Below, piece by piece: positions 1-7,142 of a DNA stretch of 10,685 nt; the first letter of the stretch is position 1; the number at the start of each line of letters is the position of its first letter. A program made the position numbers and the translations under genes. Location of the stretch: NCBI GenBank assembly GCA_031267545.1, contig JAIRYU010000068.1, positions 1 to 10,685 on the forward strand. Direction: 5' to 3'. The stretch comes from Holosporales bacterium (GTDB lineage: Bacteria > Pseudomonadota > Alphaproteobacteria > RUG11792). Under the pieces are notes generated by a model. The model was not told the origin of the DNA, ran no database searches, and worked only from the letters and a program-made list of their open reading frames with translations.

Positions 1-198
1 TTTCGTTATTGTGCATGTGACTGACGCAAATATAATGGGAATAACGGGTATGAATATAAGGGTCATAAATATGTCGCTTGCCGGCTTCATGAGCTTTCCA
101 AATTCTGGAAATGCGAGACCGACAACTATGGATATCAACAAAATTATCGCCATGGTAGCGCCCTTGCTTTTTCCGTTTCTTGAAACTGCTTCGCTCAT
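1..198 (-). CDS. Dicarboxylate/amino acid:cation symporter, N-terminal part (cut by window edge)
   Basis: The 66 codons visible encode the first membrane segments of a DAACS-family (GltP/DctA-like) secondary transporter, which imports glutamate, aspartate or C4-dicarboxylates with Na+ or H+ across the inner membrane. After a short polar N-terminus the protein reads GLAFPEFGKLMKPASDIF (residues 27-44). This matches the family's first-helix end and linker (GL-x-FPE-x-G-x-x-LKP-x-x-D-x-F), and it is followed by the second hydrophobic helix with two prolines (IPVIPIIFAS). The ATG at 196-198 is preceded by a strong Shine-Dalgarno, GGGAGG (208-213), nine bases away. The start lies 20 bases after the cyclase stop, so the gene probably belongs to the same transcript. 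The substrate-binding half lies outside the window, so substrate and coupling ion are unknown. Family assignment is fairly sure; exact function is inference. Confidence 0.82.
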   Translation of the reverse strand, partial: MSEAVSRNGKSKGATMAIILLISIVVGLAFPEFGKLMKPASDIFMTLIFIPVIPIIFASVTCTITK

Positions 199-218
199 AT
201 TTTCTTTCCTCCCGCGAC

Positions 219-2360
219 TCACTTGGTAGACAGTCTATTAACGCCGTCCCACTCAGGATCTTCATCATCCATTAGCTTGCGACAAGACTCTATCACTGGG
301 ACTATTGCCGTTTCCCTGCTCGGGAAACTAACTGCAATTTCTTCGTAAATTTTCAGAGCGTCCACGAATCGTCTTGACTGGTACAGCTCAAAAGCCTCCT
401 TAGATTTTGACGATAACTCGATGAACCGGTAGTAGTCTTCATTGTCCGCGTTCCGCATCGCGCATAGAGGCTCGAAAACGACAATTCCGCCGACTCTTCC
501 CTTAACTGCGACTCTGTCGATAACCCTAAATAAAATCTGATCTCGAGCAACTGACTCGACCGTCTCAGATACAAGGACCCTAGTTCCGTATATTTTATTA
601 ACGCCTTCTAGGCGAGAGGCGATATTCACAGAATCGCCGATCGCCGTATAATTCATCCTATCGCTGGATCCAATGTTGCCGATGGTGGCTTGTCCCGCGT
701 GGATTCCAATCCTAGTTGGAAGAGGCGGCTTACCAAGAGGTTGCCACCTAATCTTCAACTGCTCTATAAGATTGATACATTCAAATGCCGCATTGCAGGC
801 GTTTATAACTTGATTTGTGTCCGGATCCGGAGCGCCCCAGATTGCCATTATCGAGTCGCCTATGTACTTATCGATAATGCCGTTGTTCTCCACTATCCTT
901 TTTGTTAACTCATCAAAATATTCCGAGAGATGCATCATTAGATACTCTGCCGGAAGCTTCTCGGAGACCGTTGAAAATTTTTCGATATCGGTGAACATCA
1001 TAGTGATCTCAGCCGTATGGCCGCCCACAGTAGGCTGTATTCCTTCAACCAACAATTTTCTAACGAGAGTCTTTGGCGCATACTTAGAGAACGTGTTAAC
1101 GCTCATCCGCATCGAGTTCATCGCCCCCTCTAATTCGCGAAGCTCAAAGATGTTCGAATTGATCGTAATAGGGGCTCCATCCGCGTCCATTTGTTCTATC
1201 GCTCGCGCATACTCGCTCAGCTTTGCAATTGGAGATGAGATTCTCTTTGAGAGAATCAACACAACGACAAATGCAATAAGAAAAATCACCGCCGAGATGA
1301 TGAACATATCTTTCTTTACGTTTTCGAAATCTTCCGTAAAATCGGACTGGGGAGTTATGATCAACATTGAAACAGGCATTTTCTCCAATTTTCGAACAGT
1401 CGTAATGTACTTGACGCCGTTAACCTCAAAGAGGGCGTGCGTATCTCCTGCGCTAAATAATGTTTTAACGGCGACTCCCAAAACCGACTCTGCAGATGAA
1501 TTGATTGAAAGTAATGATGGAGCGCGCGAAATATTATCCACAGTTTTCTTATCTTTAACGCTTGAGCATAGGATTTCCTGCTTGGAATTAATCAGGTAAA
1601 TTTCGGAGTTGCCGCTTACCCTAACGCTCCGTAACAGCGGCTCTATGTACGAAAATGCAAAGTCTACGCTTATTACCCCTATGGCGTTTCCATTCGTATC
1701 GTATCCCAACGGCTTCGACAACGTGACGCCCGGAAGCATCGTTGACGCAAACACATACTCGTCGCTCCACGTTAACGTCTTGTTCAGCTCCGCCTTAACG
1801 TACCAGTCACGTTTGTTAAAATCGTCAGTCGGCATTTCCACTGTTTCTGTGGTTGTAAACCCGGAATCCTCGCTGAGGTATGTCCATGTTTCAGTCAGTC
1901 CCTCATTGTTTGGCGCACGCTTAACCCTACGTATAATGTACTTCACATACGACGGAAGCTTGGCTTCGTCATTGTTTCTAAAATGGCAAATCCCATCCGT
2001 AGTTCTGGCCTGTACGAATGTGCCGTCGTTTAACGTAATATATAAGCTTGTAACATACGGAATTCTCTTAACGCTTTCGAGTAAAGTTTCGTTGAACTTC
2101 TCAATTTGGTCGCCTTGCTCGTTATTGTAATGCCTAGACAGTATGTTTATAATCGTTTCGAGTTCGTTAAAGTAAGAATCGATTTGATTCGTTATGGTAG
2201 CGGCCAGCTTCTTTGAAAAATAATTTTTCTCAAATTTCAGTACCGCGTTTATATTCCCTCTTGTAGAATATAACACCTCGCTTATAATTGTTGTGCAAAT
2301 TAGCAGCGAGAAAGCAATGAGTACATCTACGCACAGGCGTCTATTATATGCTATTTTCAT
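219..2360 (-). CDS. Membrane class III adenylate cyclase with dCache sensor and HAMP
   Basis: This protein makes cAMP from ATP in response to a periplasmic signal. Its 713 residues read: TM1 about 11-30; a periplasmic dCache-type sensor about 35-345; TM2 about 352-370; a HAMP linker about 371-425; a class III cyclase domain about 447-632; a short helical, TPR-like tail about 645-697. All catalytic residues are visible: metal-binding D458 (FTDIEKF) and D502 (YIGDS), adenine-contacting K498 and T572, transition-state N579 and R583. The Lys/Thr pair marks class IIIb, whose studied members are often stimulated by bicarbonate. The sensor carries R184-x-W186-Y187 and D233, resembling most of the dCache amino acid-binding motif; the upstream Tyr is not seen. 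The ATG overlaps the stop of the binding-protein gene (ATGA), implying translational coupling. Cyclase identity is very secure; guanylate activity is unlikely from K/T; the ligand is inferred. Confidence 0.93.
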   Translation of the reverse strand: MKIAYNRRLCVDVLIAFSLLICTTIISEVLYSTRGNINAVLKFEKNYFSKKLAATITNQIDSYFNELETIINILSRHYNNEQGDQIEKFNETLLESVKRIPYVTSLYITLNDGTFVQARTTDGICHFRNNDEAKLPSYVKYIIRRVKRAPNNEGLTETWTYLSEDSGFTTTETVEMPTDDFNKRDWYVKAELNKTLTWSDEYVFASTMLPGVTLSKPLGYDTNGNAIGVISVDFAFSYIEPLLRSVRVSGNSEIYLINSKQEILCSSVKDKKTVDNISRAPSLLSINSSAESVLGVAVKTLFSAGDTHALFEVNGVKYITTVRKLEKMPVSMLIITPQSDFTEDFENVKKDMFIISAVIFLIAFVVVLILSKRISSPIAKLSEYARAIEQMDADGAPITINSNIFELRELEGAMNSMRMSVNTFSKYAPKTLVRKLLVEGIQPTVGGHTAEITMMFTDIEKFSTVSEKLPAEYLMMHLSEYFDELTKRIVENNGIIDKYIGDSIMAIWGAPDPDTNQVINACNAAFECINLIEQLKIRWQPLGKPPLPTRIGIHAGQATIGNIGSSDRMNYTAIGDSVNIASRLEGVNKIYGTRVLVSETVESVARDQILFRVIDRVAVKGRVGGIVVFEPLCAMRNADNEDYYRFIELSSKSKEAFELYQSRRFVDALKIYEEIAVSFPSRETAIVPVIESCRKLMDDEDPEWDGVNRLSTK

Positions 2361-3298
2361 TTGATAAACTCACGGTACTTATGGATGAGGCTTTCGATGG
2401 AGCGATTATTACTTCCTCTAATTGCTAAAAATTTGTTAACCCAAACACATAGCGCAACGCTTTTCTTATTCACAACCGCTGCGTATGAATCGACATTATC
2501 CTTTAACATTATTGGCAACAGCCTGAGGCAGTACCTTGGGTATTTACGTAACAGAAGGTTGACAACAATCGAGTCCTTAATCGTTGCAGAAAACTTATTG
2601 TTCATTAAATTTTTTACTATCGCATTATCCCAATCCTCTTCCGATACTACCTTGGCGCGCGTGGCAAATTGACGCGCATAGTAGTCGTAGCTGGTATTTT
2701 TGTGACCCGCAATTATTGAGCCTTCGTTCGCAAACAATTCGTGGATTGTACAAATATTCAGCTGCTTAAGCGCCATTCTGTTTACAAGTATGCATAAATT
2801 AGCAGTAATGTGCGGATTGGTATAGAGGACCTTAGCGCTCCTCTCATCCGTATATGATATCTCGGAAATTCCGATGTCTCCTTCATTCTTTGCGATGGCG
2901 GCAACGATATCGTTACAACTGTCGTAGAGCATTCTTATTGTAAGTTTAACTCCGAGAGCGTCGGCCATAGACTTTGCAAAGTCCATGGCTTCTCCAACGT
3001 ATCCGTTTTTAGCCTTCATTTGAAATAGGGGGATGTAGTCGTCAGATCGCGAAAGCACCACCAACTCGCCGCGCTTCACTATGTCGTCAATATCTCCGAA
3101 ATGTTTATCTTTATCGCTGCCTGGAGGAGATCGTTTAAACTGGTAATTAATGTGTTTATATGAGAATTTTTCTGGATCAACAGAATCGACTCCTATATCA
3201 ACATCGCCCGATTGGCGCGAACTAAACTCCAAAGTAAATACAATAATCCCGCATGACACAAGTGACAGTAAAGCAAGCAGAATTCTCACTAATTTCAT
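2357..3298 (-). CDS. Membrane-anchored family 3 solute-binding protein (amino acid type)
   Basis: A 313-residue extracytoplasmic solute-binding protein of the PAAT/SBP_bac_3 fold. Residues 1-22 are a hydrophobic export signal with the lipobox L13-V14-S15-C16, so it is probably a lipoprotein, although the hydrophobic stretch continues to about residue 22 and could act as a TM anchor. The binding domain runs from about 68 to 310. The segment DIGISEISYTDER (141-153) matches the family pattern DI-x(6-7)-T-x-x-R, where the Arg (R153) grips the ligand alpha-carboxylate, and D242 in the later ATIKDSIV segment fits the ligand amino-group Asp. No permease or ATPase gene is adjacent; instead the stop overlaps the cyclase ATG, so it may serve as a sensor partner. 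GAGG lies only one base before the chosen ATG; the GTG at codon 4 is better spaced from it and could be the true start. Family secure, ligand inferred. Confidence 0.82.
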   Translation of the reverse strand: MKLVRILLALLSLVSCGIIVFTLEFSSRQSGDVDIGVDSVDPEKFSYKHINYQFKRSPPGSDKDKHFGDIDDIVKRGELVVLSRSDDYIPLFQMKAKNGYVGEAMDFAKSMADALGVKLTIRMLYDSCNDIVAAIAKNEGDIGISEISYTDERSAKVLYTNPHITANLCILVNRMALKQLNICTIHELFANEGSIIAGHKNTSYDYYARQFATRAKVVSEEDWDNAIVKNLMNNKFSATIKDSIVVNLLLRKYPRYCLRLLPIMLKDNVDSYAAVVNKKSVALCVWVNKFLAIRGSNNRSIESLIHKYREFIK

Positions 3299-3360
3299 GC
3301 CTCAACATCGTTACGCCATAATGCTTCACTATGAACATCCTACGAAAAATATATTAATTT

Positions 3361-3498
3361 TCAGTTAATCTTATTTTTAGCTCTTCGCTCTACAGATCCC
3401 TTAACGCAATAATCTACCATTGCGAGCGAGTCCCAAGAAGCGCGCGCCATATTACGGATTTGCCGCGCATACATGTGGTTCGCAACACATCCATACAT
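3361..3498 (-). CDS. Possible small ORF, 45 residues, unknown
   Basis: An open frame lies between the divergent SBP and dxr genes. It starts with ATG at 3496-3498 (a GTG at 3511-3513 would give 50 residues) and ends with TGA at 3361-3363, 62 bases before the SBP start. The peptide is basic with a lysine-rich end (RRAKNKIN) and holds two cysteines and a DYCVKG segment. I do not recognise it. No Shine-Dalgarno precedes either start, and the frame overlaps the proposed dxr promoter on the other strand. It could be a chance frame or a leader peptide of the SBP operon. Confidence 0.22.
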   Translation of the reverse strand: MYGCVANHMYARQIRNMARASWDSLAMVDYCVKGSVERRAKNKIN

Positions 3499-3506
3499 GA
3501 TAGAAT
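3479..3506 (+). promoter_or_regulatory. Candidate sigma70 promoter of dxr
   Basis: TTCGCA (3479-3484, four of six to TTGACA) and TAGAAT (3501-3506, five of six to TATAAT) are separated by 16 bases. Transcription would start near 3513 and give a leader of about 16 bases that holds the GGAG Shine-Dalgarno at 3520-3523. Seen by eye only; the -35 box is weak. Confidence 0.35.
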
Positions 3507-3528
3507 CTGTCACTGATACGGAGTTTGA

Positions 3529-4662
3529 ATGGGCACTGTGAGCAAAAAAATTACCATATTTGGATCAACCGGAGTAATAGGACAGAAATCTATAGAGGCG
3601 GCATATTCTGCCGGATATGAAATTGTTGCAATTACCGGACATAAAAATTGCGAAGAGCTCATTAGACAGGCTGGCGTGTGCCGTCCGAGATACGTGTGCT
3701 GCTCCGACCCAGATAGTTATAAAAAGGTAAAAAGCGAGATAATGGGGGCGAAAGTCCTACCAGGCAATGAAATCGCAAACATCTCCAAATTGGAAGTGGA
3801 CTGCTGCGTAATGGCAATCGCAGGAATCGCCAGTTTCCCGCCAACATTCGCTTGCTTAGGGCATGCTAAAAGATTAGCAATAGCTAGCAAAGAAGCGATA
3901 TTGTTAGGCGGGAAAATTCTGATGGATTCAGCAAAATCCGGCAACACAGAGATTATTCCGTTGGACTCAGAACACAATGCGATTTTCAGGTGTCTTCAAC
4001 ACGAGTCGCAAAGCTCGGTCTCAGGGATTATATTGACCGCATCCGGAGGCTCCTTTCTGGATTTTACGGAAGATTCTCTGAAACGCGTAACGATATCTGA
4101 CGCGTTGAAAAATCCAAATTGGCGCATGGGCGCGAAAGTAACTATCGATTCCGCAACTCTTATCAATAAGGCGATAGAGATTATTGAAGCGTCTATACTG
4201 TTCGATTTGCCGATCAACAAGGTAAGCTATGTGATTCATCCAGAATCCATAATACACGGCCTTGCGCAGTTTCATGACAACTCGTACAAGGCATTGTTAT
4301 CATACCCAGATATGATGGGCCCCATTTCGTACGCAATCAATCATCAGGAGCAACAATTCCGCTGCTCCACTCCGTCGCTAAATTTTGTCGATATCAAAAA
4401 ATTAACATTCCGATCTCCGCGGGCATGGCAAAAGCGTAATGCCGATCTGGCATACAGCGTATTTAATGAAGGGAAAATTATAGCGTTCAGCATAGCAAAC
4501 GAAATCGCAGTTTCAGAATTTTTAAACGGTAGAATCAAATTTTGCGAGATCTACGACTCAATAGTCCGCATGCTGAATGCATGCGACCGCGAAAACATAG
4601 GTTCGTATGATGATATCACCGCACTGGTTCGAGAGTACGTTACCAAATTCGCAAAGACATAG
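3529..4662 (+). CDS. dxr: 1-deoxy-D-xylulose-5-phosphate reductoisomerase
   Basis: Cytosolic enzyme converting DXP to 2-C-methyl-D-erythritol 4-phosphate with NADPH and a divalent metal, the committed step of the non-mevalonate isoprenoid pathway. At 377 residues it is slightly shorter than the E. coli enzyme (398). Visible landmarks: the NADPH loop GSTGVIG (12-18); ASKEA (119-123); metal and substrate loop PLDSEHNAIF (144-153) with D146 and E148; LTASGGSF (169-176); DSATLINKAIE (207-217) giving substrate-binding S208, N213, K214 and metal ligand E217; and HPESIIH (237-243). No catalytic residue appears lost. The ATG is chosen because GGAG lies five bases upstream; a GTG at codon 4 is an alternative. 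It is convergent with carD, 48 bases apart, with no clear terminator between them. Its presence means the cell makes its own isoprenoid precursors by the MEP route, at least in part. Confidence 0.96.
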   Translation: MGTVSKKITIFGSTGVIGQKSIEAAYSAGYEIVAITGHKNCEELIRQAGVCRPRYVCCSDPDSYKKVKSEIMGAKVLPGNEIANISKLEVDCCVMAIAGIASFPPTFACLGHAKRLAIASKEAILLGGKILMDSAKSGNTEIIPLDSEHNAIFRCLQHESQSSVSGIILTASGGSFLDFTEDSLKRVTISDALKNPNWRMGAKVTIDSATLINKAIEIIEASILFDLPINKVSYVIHPESIIHGLAQFHDNSYKALLSYPDMMGPISYAINHQEQQFRCSTPSLNFVDIKKLTFRSPRAWQKRNADLAYSVFNEGKIIAFSIANEIAVSEFLNGRIKFCEIYDSIVRMLNACDRENIGSYDDITALVREYVTKFAKT

Positions 4663-4710
4663 CTCCATAAAGGCGCCGGGGTACGCTAAAAACTACCAGG
4701 AACCCCGCCC

Positions 4711-5211
4711 CTACGCAGCTTGCAAAAGAGTTTCTAGCTTCTTCCGTATTTCGTCCTCAGCAACTTTTTCGACAATGGAAAGCTCGCGGACAAGACGCTC
4801 CATCGCCAGTTGATATATCTGCCGTTCGCTAAACGATTGCGTCGTATTGTGCGCCCCGTCTTTATGCAGGTCCCTTATAACCCCCGCTATCGCATATGGG
4901 TCTCCAGAATTTATCTTGACTTCGTACTCTTGGGAACGTTTGCTCCACATAGTCCTTTTCTTCCTGGTTTTTTGCAGCAAAACATCTAGAACATTTTGCA
5001 TATCCGCCTTGCTCATCAAGTGCCTGAGACCGGCCTGCTCGGCCTTCTGCACTGGCAGCCTCAACACAAGTTTGCTCTTGGAAACTGAAATTACGAAAAA
5101 CTCAGCCTTTTCCTCGTCAATCGAAAATTCCTCGATCGATTCCAATCTGCCAACCCCATGCGGCGGATATACAACCCATGATCCAATCTTGAACTTGTGA
5201 GAGCTAACCAT
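4711..5211 (-). CDS. carD: CarD/CdnL-family RNA polymerase-binding transcription regulator
   Basis: A 166-residue CarD_CdnL_TRCF protein. The family binds the RNA polymerase beta subunit and stabilises open promoter complexes, notably at rRNA and growth genes. The N-terminal Tudor-like RNAP-interaction domain is residues 6-68, with the signature G10-x-W-VVYPPHGVGR (10-22). The C-terminal helical DNA-contacting domain is about 69-163. W89 in RTMWSKR fits the conserved tryptophan that wedges into the upstream edge of the -10 element. The length is normal for alphaproteobacterial CarD. The ATG at 5209-5211 follows only a weak AGAAAG-like site, but the family alignment starts here. A promoter at 5247-5275 makes it monocistronic. 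It sits between dxr (convergent) and metG (same strand, 254 bases upstream), an arrangement with no obvious functional link. Confidence 0.93.
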   Translation of the reverse strand: MVSSHKFKIGSWVVYPPHGVGRLESIEEFSIDEEKAEFFVISVSKSKLVLRLPVQKAEQAGLRHLMSKADMQNVLDVLLQKTRKKRTMWSKRSQEYEVKINSGDPYAIAGVIRDLHKDGAHNTTQSFSERQIYQLAMERLVRELSIVEKVAEDEIRKKLETLLQAA

Positions 5212-5246
5212 ACTACTTTCTAGACTTGTACCAACCAGCTAGCAAG

Positions 5247-5275
5247 ATAATATCAAAATATCAAACTGAAATCAA
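5247..5275 (-). promoter_or_regulatory. Candidate sigma70 promoter of carD
   Basis: On the minus strand TTGATT (5270-5275) and TATTAT (5247-5252) are separated by exactly 17 bases in an AT-rich stretch. The -35 matches four of six and the -10 five of six of the consensus. Transcription would start near 5240, about 29 bases before the carD ATG. Confidence 0.5.
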
Positions 5276-5278
5276 TTA

Positions 5279-5485
5279 TTAAACTGAAGATACCAGAGCC
5301 CCGACGTAAAAGTATTTATAGCCCCAACGCATACTTGTCATAAGACCTATCAAAATTAAAAACGTTAATATTTTTGTCTCCGATTCTCTTCGGAATATCC
5401 AAAGCCGAATATTAAGATAACTTTCACCTTCTGATTGTTGACAATTGGTCGTACAAACATCGCGCCTAATCGTCCGCGAACACAT
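5279..5485 (-). CDS. Possible small membrane protein ORF overlapping the metG end
   Basis: An open frame of 68 residues starts with ATG at 5483-5485 inside the last codons of metG and ends at 5279, just upstream of carD. It has a polar N-terminal half with two cysteines (CTTNCQQ) followed by a hydrophobic segment (KILTFLILIGLMTS) and an aromatic tail ending YFYVGALVSSV, which resembles a single-pass small membrane protein. There is no Shine-Dalgarno before the ATG, so translation would depend on coupling to metG. I do not recognise a family. The end of the frame runs into the carD promoter. It could equally be a chance frame in the 254-base intergenic region. Confidence 0.22.
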   Translation of the reverse strand: MCSRTIRRDVCTTNCQQSEGESYLNIRLWIFRRESETKILTFLILIGLMTSMRWGYKYFYVGALVSSV

Positions 5486-7001
5486 CAAAGTTCGTAGTAG
5501 ACTGGTCTATCCTTGGAAATAGAGATTCCACTACGTCGATATGAAACTCATCGGGCAGCGCATAATCCGTAGCAATAGCTTTATCCATCGGAATGCCGAG
5601 TTGCGTAAAAACCTTCTCAGCGCAAATCGGAATGACCGGATAGAACAACCTTGTGATTTTATAAATTTGCTCCACCGCAAGAAATAGTACGTCTCTCATG
5701 CGTCCCTGATCGGAAGTCTTTAGGGCCCACGGCTTTTGGAAATCTACATATTGATTCGCTAGCGATATTGCATGCTCAAGCTTCTCCAGATATTTACTAA
5801 ACGCATACCGTTGAAACAGGGAAGAAGATCCTTTGAGATCGGCGTCAACTGCCGTTACAAATAGTTGATCATCGCCAGTAAGGTCACGCGGGCGCTCAAC
5901 CTTGTTGTCGCAACTCTTCACGACAAAGGAGAATACGCGATTGCAGAGGTTCCCATATGCGTTTGCCAAAATAGAGTTGTACCTATTTATAAATCCCGAG
6001 AGCGAGAAGTTCCCATCTTCTCCAAACGACAACTCTCTTAGTAAGTAGTACCGCAGAGCATCCGAGCCAAAAAGCTTGCAGTATTTTATCGGATCTTGGA
6101 CGTTTCCAAGAGACTTCGACATCTTCTCACCCTCGCTTAACCACCATCCGTGAGACACTATTTGCTTTGGTAGGGGAAGTTTGGCCGCCATCAAGAACGC
6201 CGGCCAGTATACGGCATGGAACCTTACGATCTCCTTCCCAACGAAATGTATCACGTTTCTCCAGCGCTCACTGCTGCTCTGATCATTGTTGGGGTAGCCG
6301 TTCAACGTGAGGTAATTTGTTAATGCGTCTAGCCACACGTAAATAACATGCCCAGGATCATCCGGGACAGGAATGCCCCAGGTAAACGTAGTCCTAGAAA
6401 CCGCTAGGTCGTTTAAACCGCGACTCATGAAGCTTATCACCTCGTTCCTTCTTTGCGACGGAAATATGAAGCTAGGATTCTTCTCGTAAAAATCTAAAAG
6501 CCGATCCTGAAAATCAGATAACCTGAAGAAGTAGCACTTCTCAGTCATGTACAGAGCCTCGCCGCCAAGCGGAGATTTTCCATCGACCAACTCGTCTTCG
6601 GAAAAATAAGCCTCATTCCTCATATCGTACCACCCGGAATATTCCCCTAGATATAGATACCCGCTCTCCTTCAATCTATTCCAAAAATGCGCTACGGCAT
6701 CCTTGTGCCGCCGTTCGGTAGTCCTTATGAAATCGTCGTTCGTTACATTGAGAAACGGCAATAGATCCCTAAACAACTTCGATATGCTATCCGTAAATAG
6801 TTGTGGAGCAATTCCGGCATTATTAGCGCTTTGCTCTATTTTCTTACCGTGCTCATCTGTTCCGGTCGTAAAGAAAACATCGCTCCCGAGCATCCTACAA
6901 AACCTCGAAAATACGTCGCACACAATAGTGGTATACGCATGTCCAATGTGAGGCTTAGCATTGACATAGTATATCGGAGTCGTAATATATGTTGAGCGCA
7001 T
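5466..7001 (-). CDS. metG: Methionyl-tRNA synthetase
   Basis: Class I synthetase charging tRNA-Met and initiator tRNA. At 511 residues it is the short monomeric form, without the C-terminal EMAP-like tRNA-binding extension. Visible: N-terminal STYITTPIYYVNAKPHIGHA with HIGH at 18-21; the connective region YSGWYDMRNEAYF (121-133), with no Cys pairs, so the zinc-knuckle-free type; the signature KMSKS at 293-297; and a helical anticodon domain from about 350 with FQKPW (421-425), where W425 fits the anticodon-reading Trp. The ATG at 6999-7001 is preferred because the conserved protein starts there and GGGA lies nine bases before it; an in-frame TTG at 7016 has no ribosome site. It is divergent from recO, 141 bases apart. 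A small frame overlaps its last codons. Function is secure. Confidence 0.95.
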   Translation of the reverse strand: MRSTYITTPIYYVNAKPHIGHAYTTIVCDVFSRFCRMLGSDVFFTTGTDEHGKKIEQSANNAGIAPQLFTDSISKLFRDLLPFLNVTNDDFIRTTERRHKDAVAHFWNRLKESGYLYLGEYSGWYDMRNEAYFSEDELVDGKSPLGGEALYMTEKCYFFRLSDFQDRLLDFYEKNPSFIFPSQRRNEVISFMSRGLNDLAVSRTTFTWGIPVPDDPGHVIYVWLDALTNYLTLNGYPNNDQSSSERWRNVIHFVGKEIVRFHAVYWPAFLMAAKLPLPKQIVSHGWWLSEGEKMSKSLGNVQDPIKYCKLFGSDALRYYLLRELSFGEDGNFSLSGFINRYNSILANAYGNLCNRVFSFVVKSCDNKVERPRDLTGDDQLFVTAVDADLKGSSSLFQRYAFSKYLEKLEHAISLANQYVDFQKPWALKTSDQGRMRDVLFLAVEQIYKITRLFYPVIPICAEKVFTQLGIPMDKAIATDYALPDEFHIDVVESLFPRIDQSTTNFDVFADD

Positions 7002-7033
7002 GCGGAAGAATCCCAAACTACGGGCACGTCAAA

Positions 7034-7063
7034 GATCGTACATGATCGCAACGATCGATTCAA
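7034..7063 (-). promoter_or_regulatory. Candidate metG promoter with embedded inverted repeat
   Basis: On the minus strand TTGAAT (7058-7063) and TACGAT (7035-7040) are 17 bases apart, each matching four of six consensus bases. The start would be near 7028, about 27 bases before the metG ATG. The inverted repeat GATCGT (7034-7039) / ACGATC (7051-7056) lies between and over the two boxes, with another GATCG at 7044-7048, so an operator is possible. The recO start is 80 bases away on the other side. By-eye prediction. Confidence 0.35.
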
Positions 7064-7142
7064 CGACTGTATGACTGCCTGCCGGGCCAGGGATTTTGTT
7101 ACTGAAGACAAATGTTTATACCAATCAAATTGAAGGCGAGTA

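Noticed and set aside
11..229. Plus-strand frame at the left edge
   Set aside because: It is antisense to the DAACS symporter start, which has a matching family pattern and a strong Shine-Dalgarno.
817..2130. Long plus-strand open frames (817-1599 and 1609-2130)
   Set aside because: They lie antisense to the cyclase, whose domains and catalytic residues are unmistakable; their translations are serine-rich with no motif.
3299..3528. tRNA or riboswitch in the SBP/dxr divergent region
   Set aside because: No cloverleaf arms, TTCGA-like loop or known aptamer core found by eye; only an AT-rich tract at about 3343-3377 with no well-spaced -35 box.
4677..4707. CGGGGT / ACCCCG arms between dxr and carD as a bidirectional terminator
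   Set aside because: Only six pairs, a 19-base loop and no T-run on either side.
5366..5410. Possible intrinsic terminator after metG
   Set aside because: The TCCGA/TCGGA stem is short and is not directly followed by a T-run; the nearby A/T palindrome has no GC.
7002..7016. TTG start five codons upstream of the metG ATG
   Set aside because: No ribosome site before it, and the family consensus begins at the ATG.
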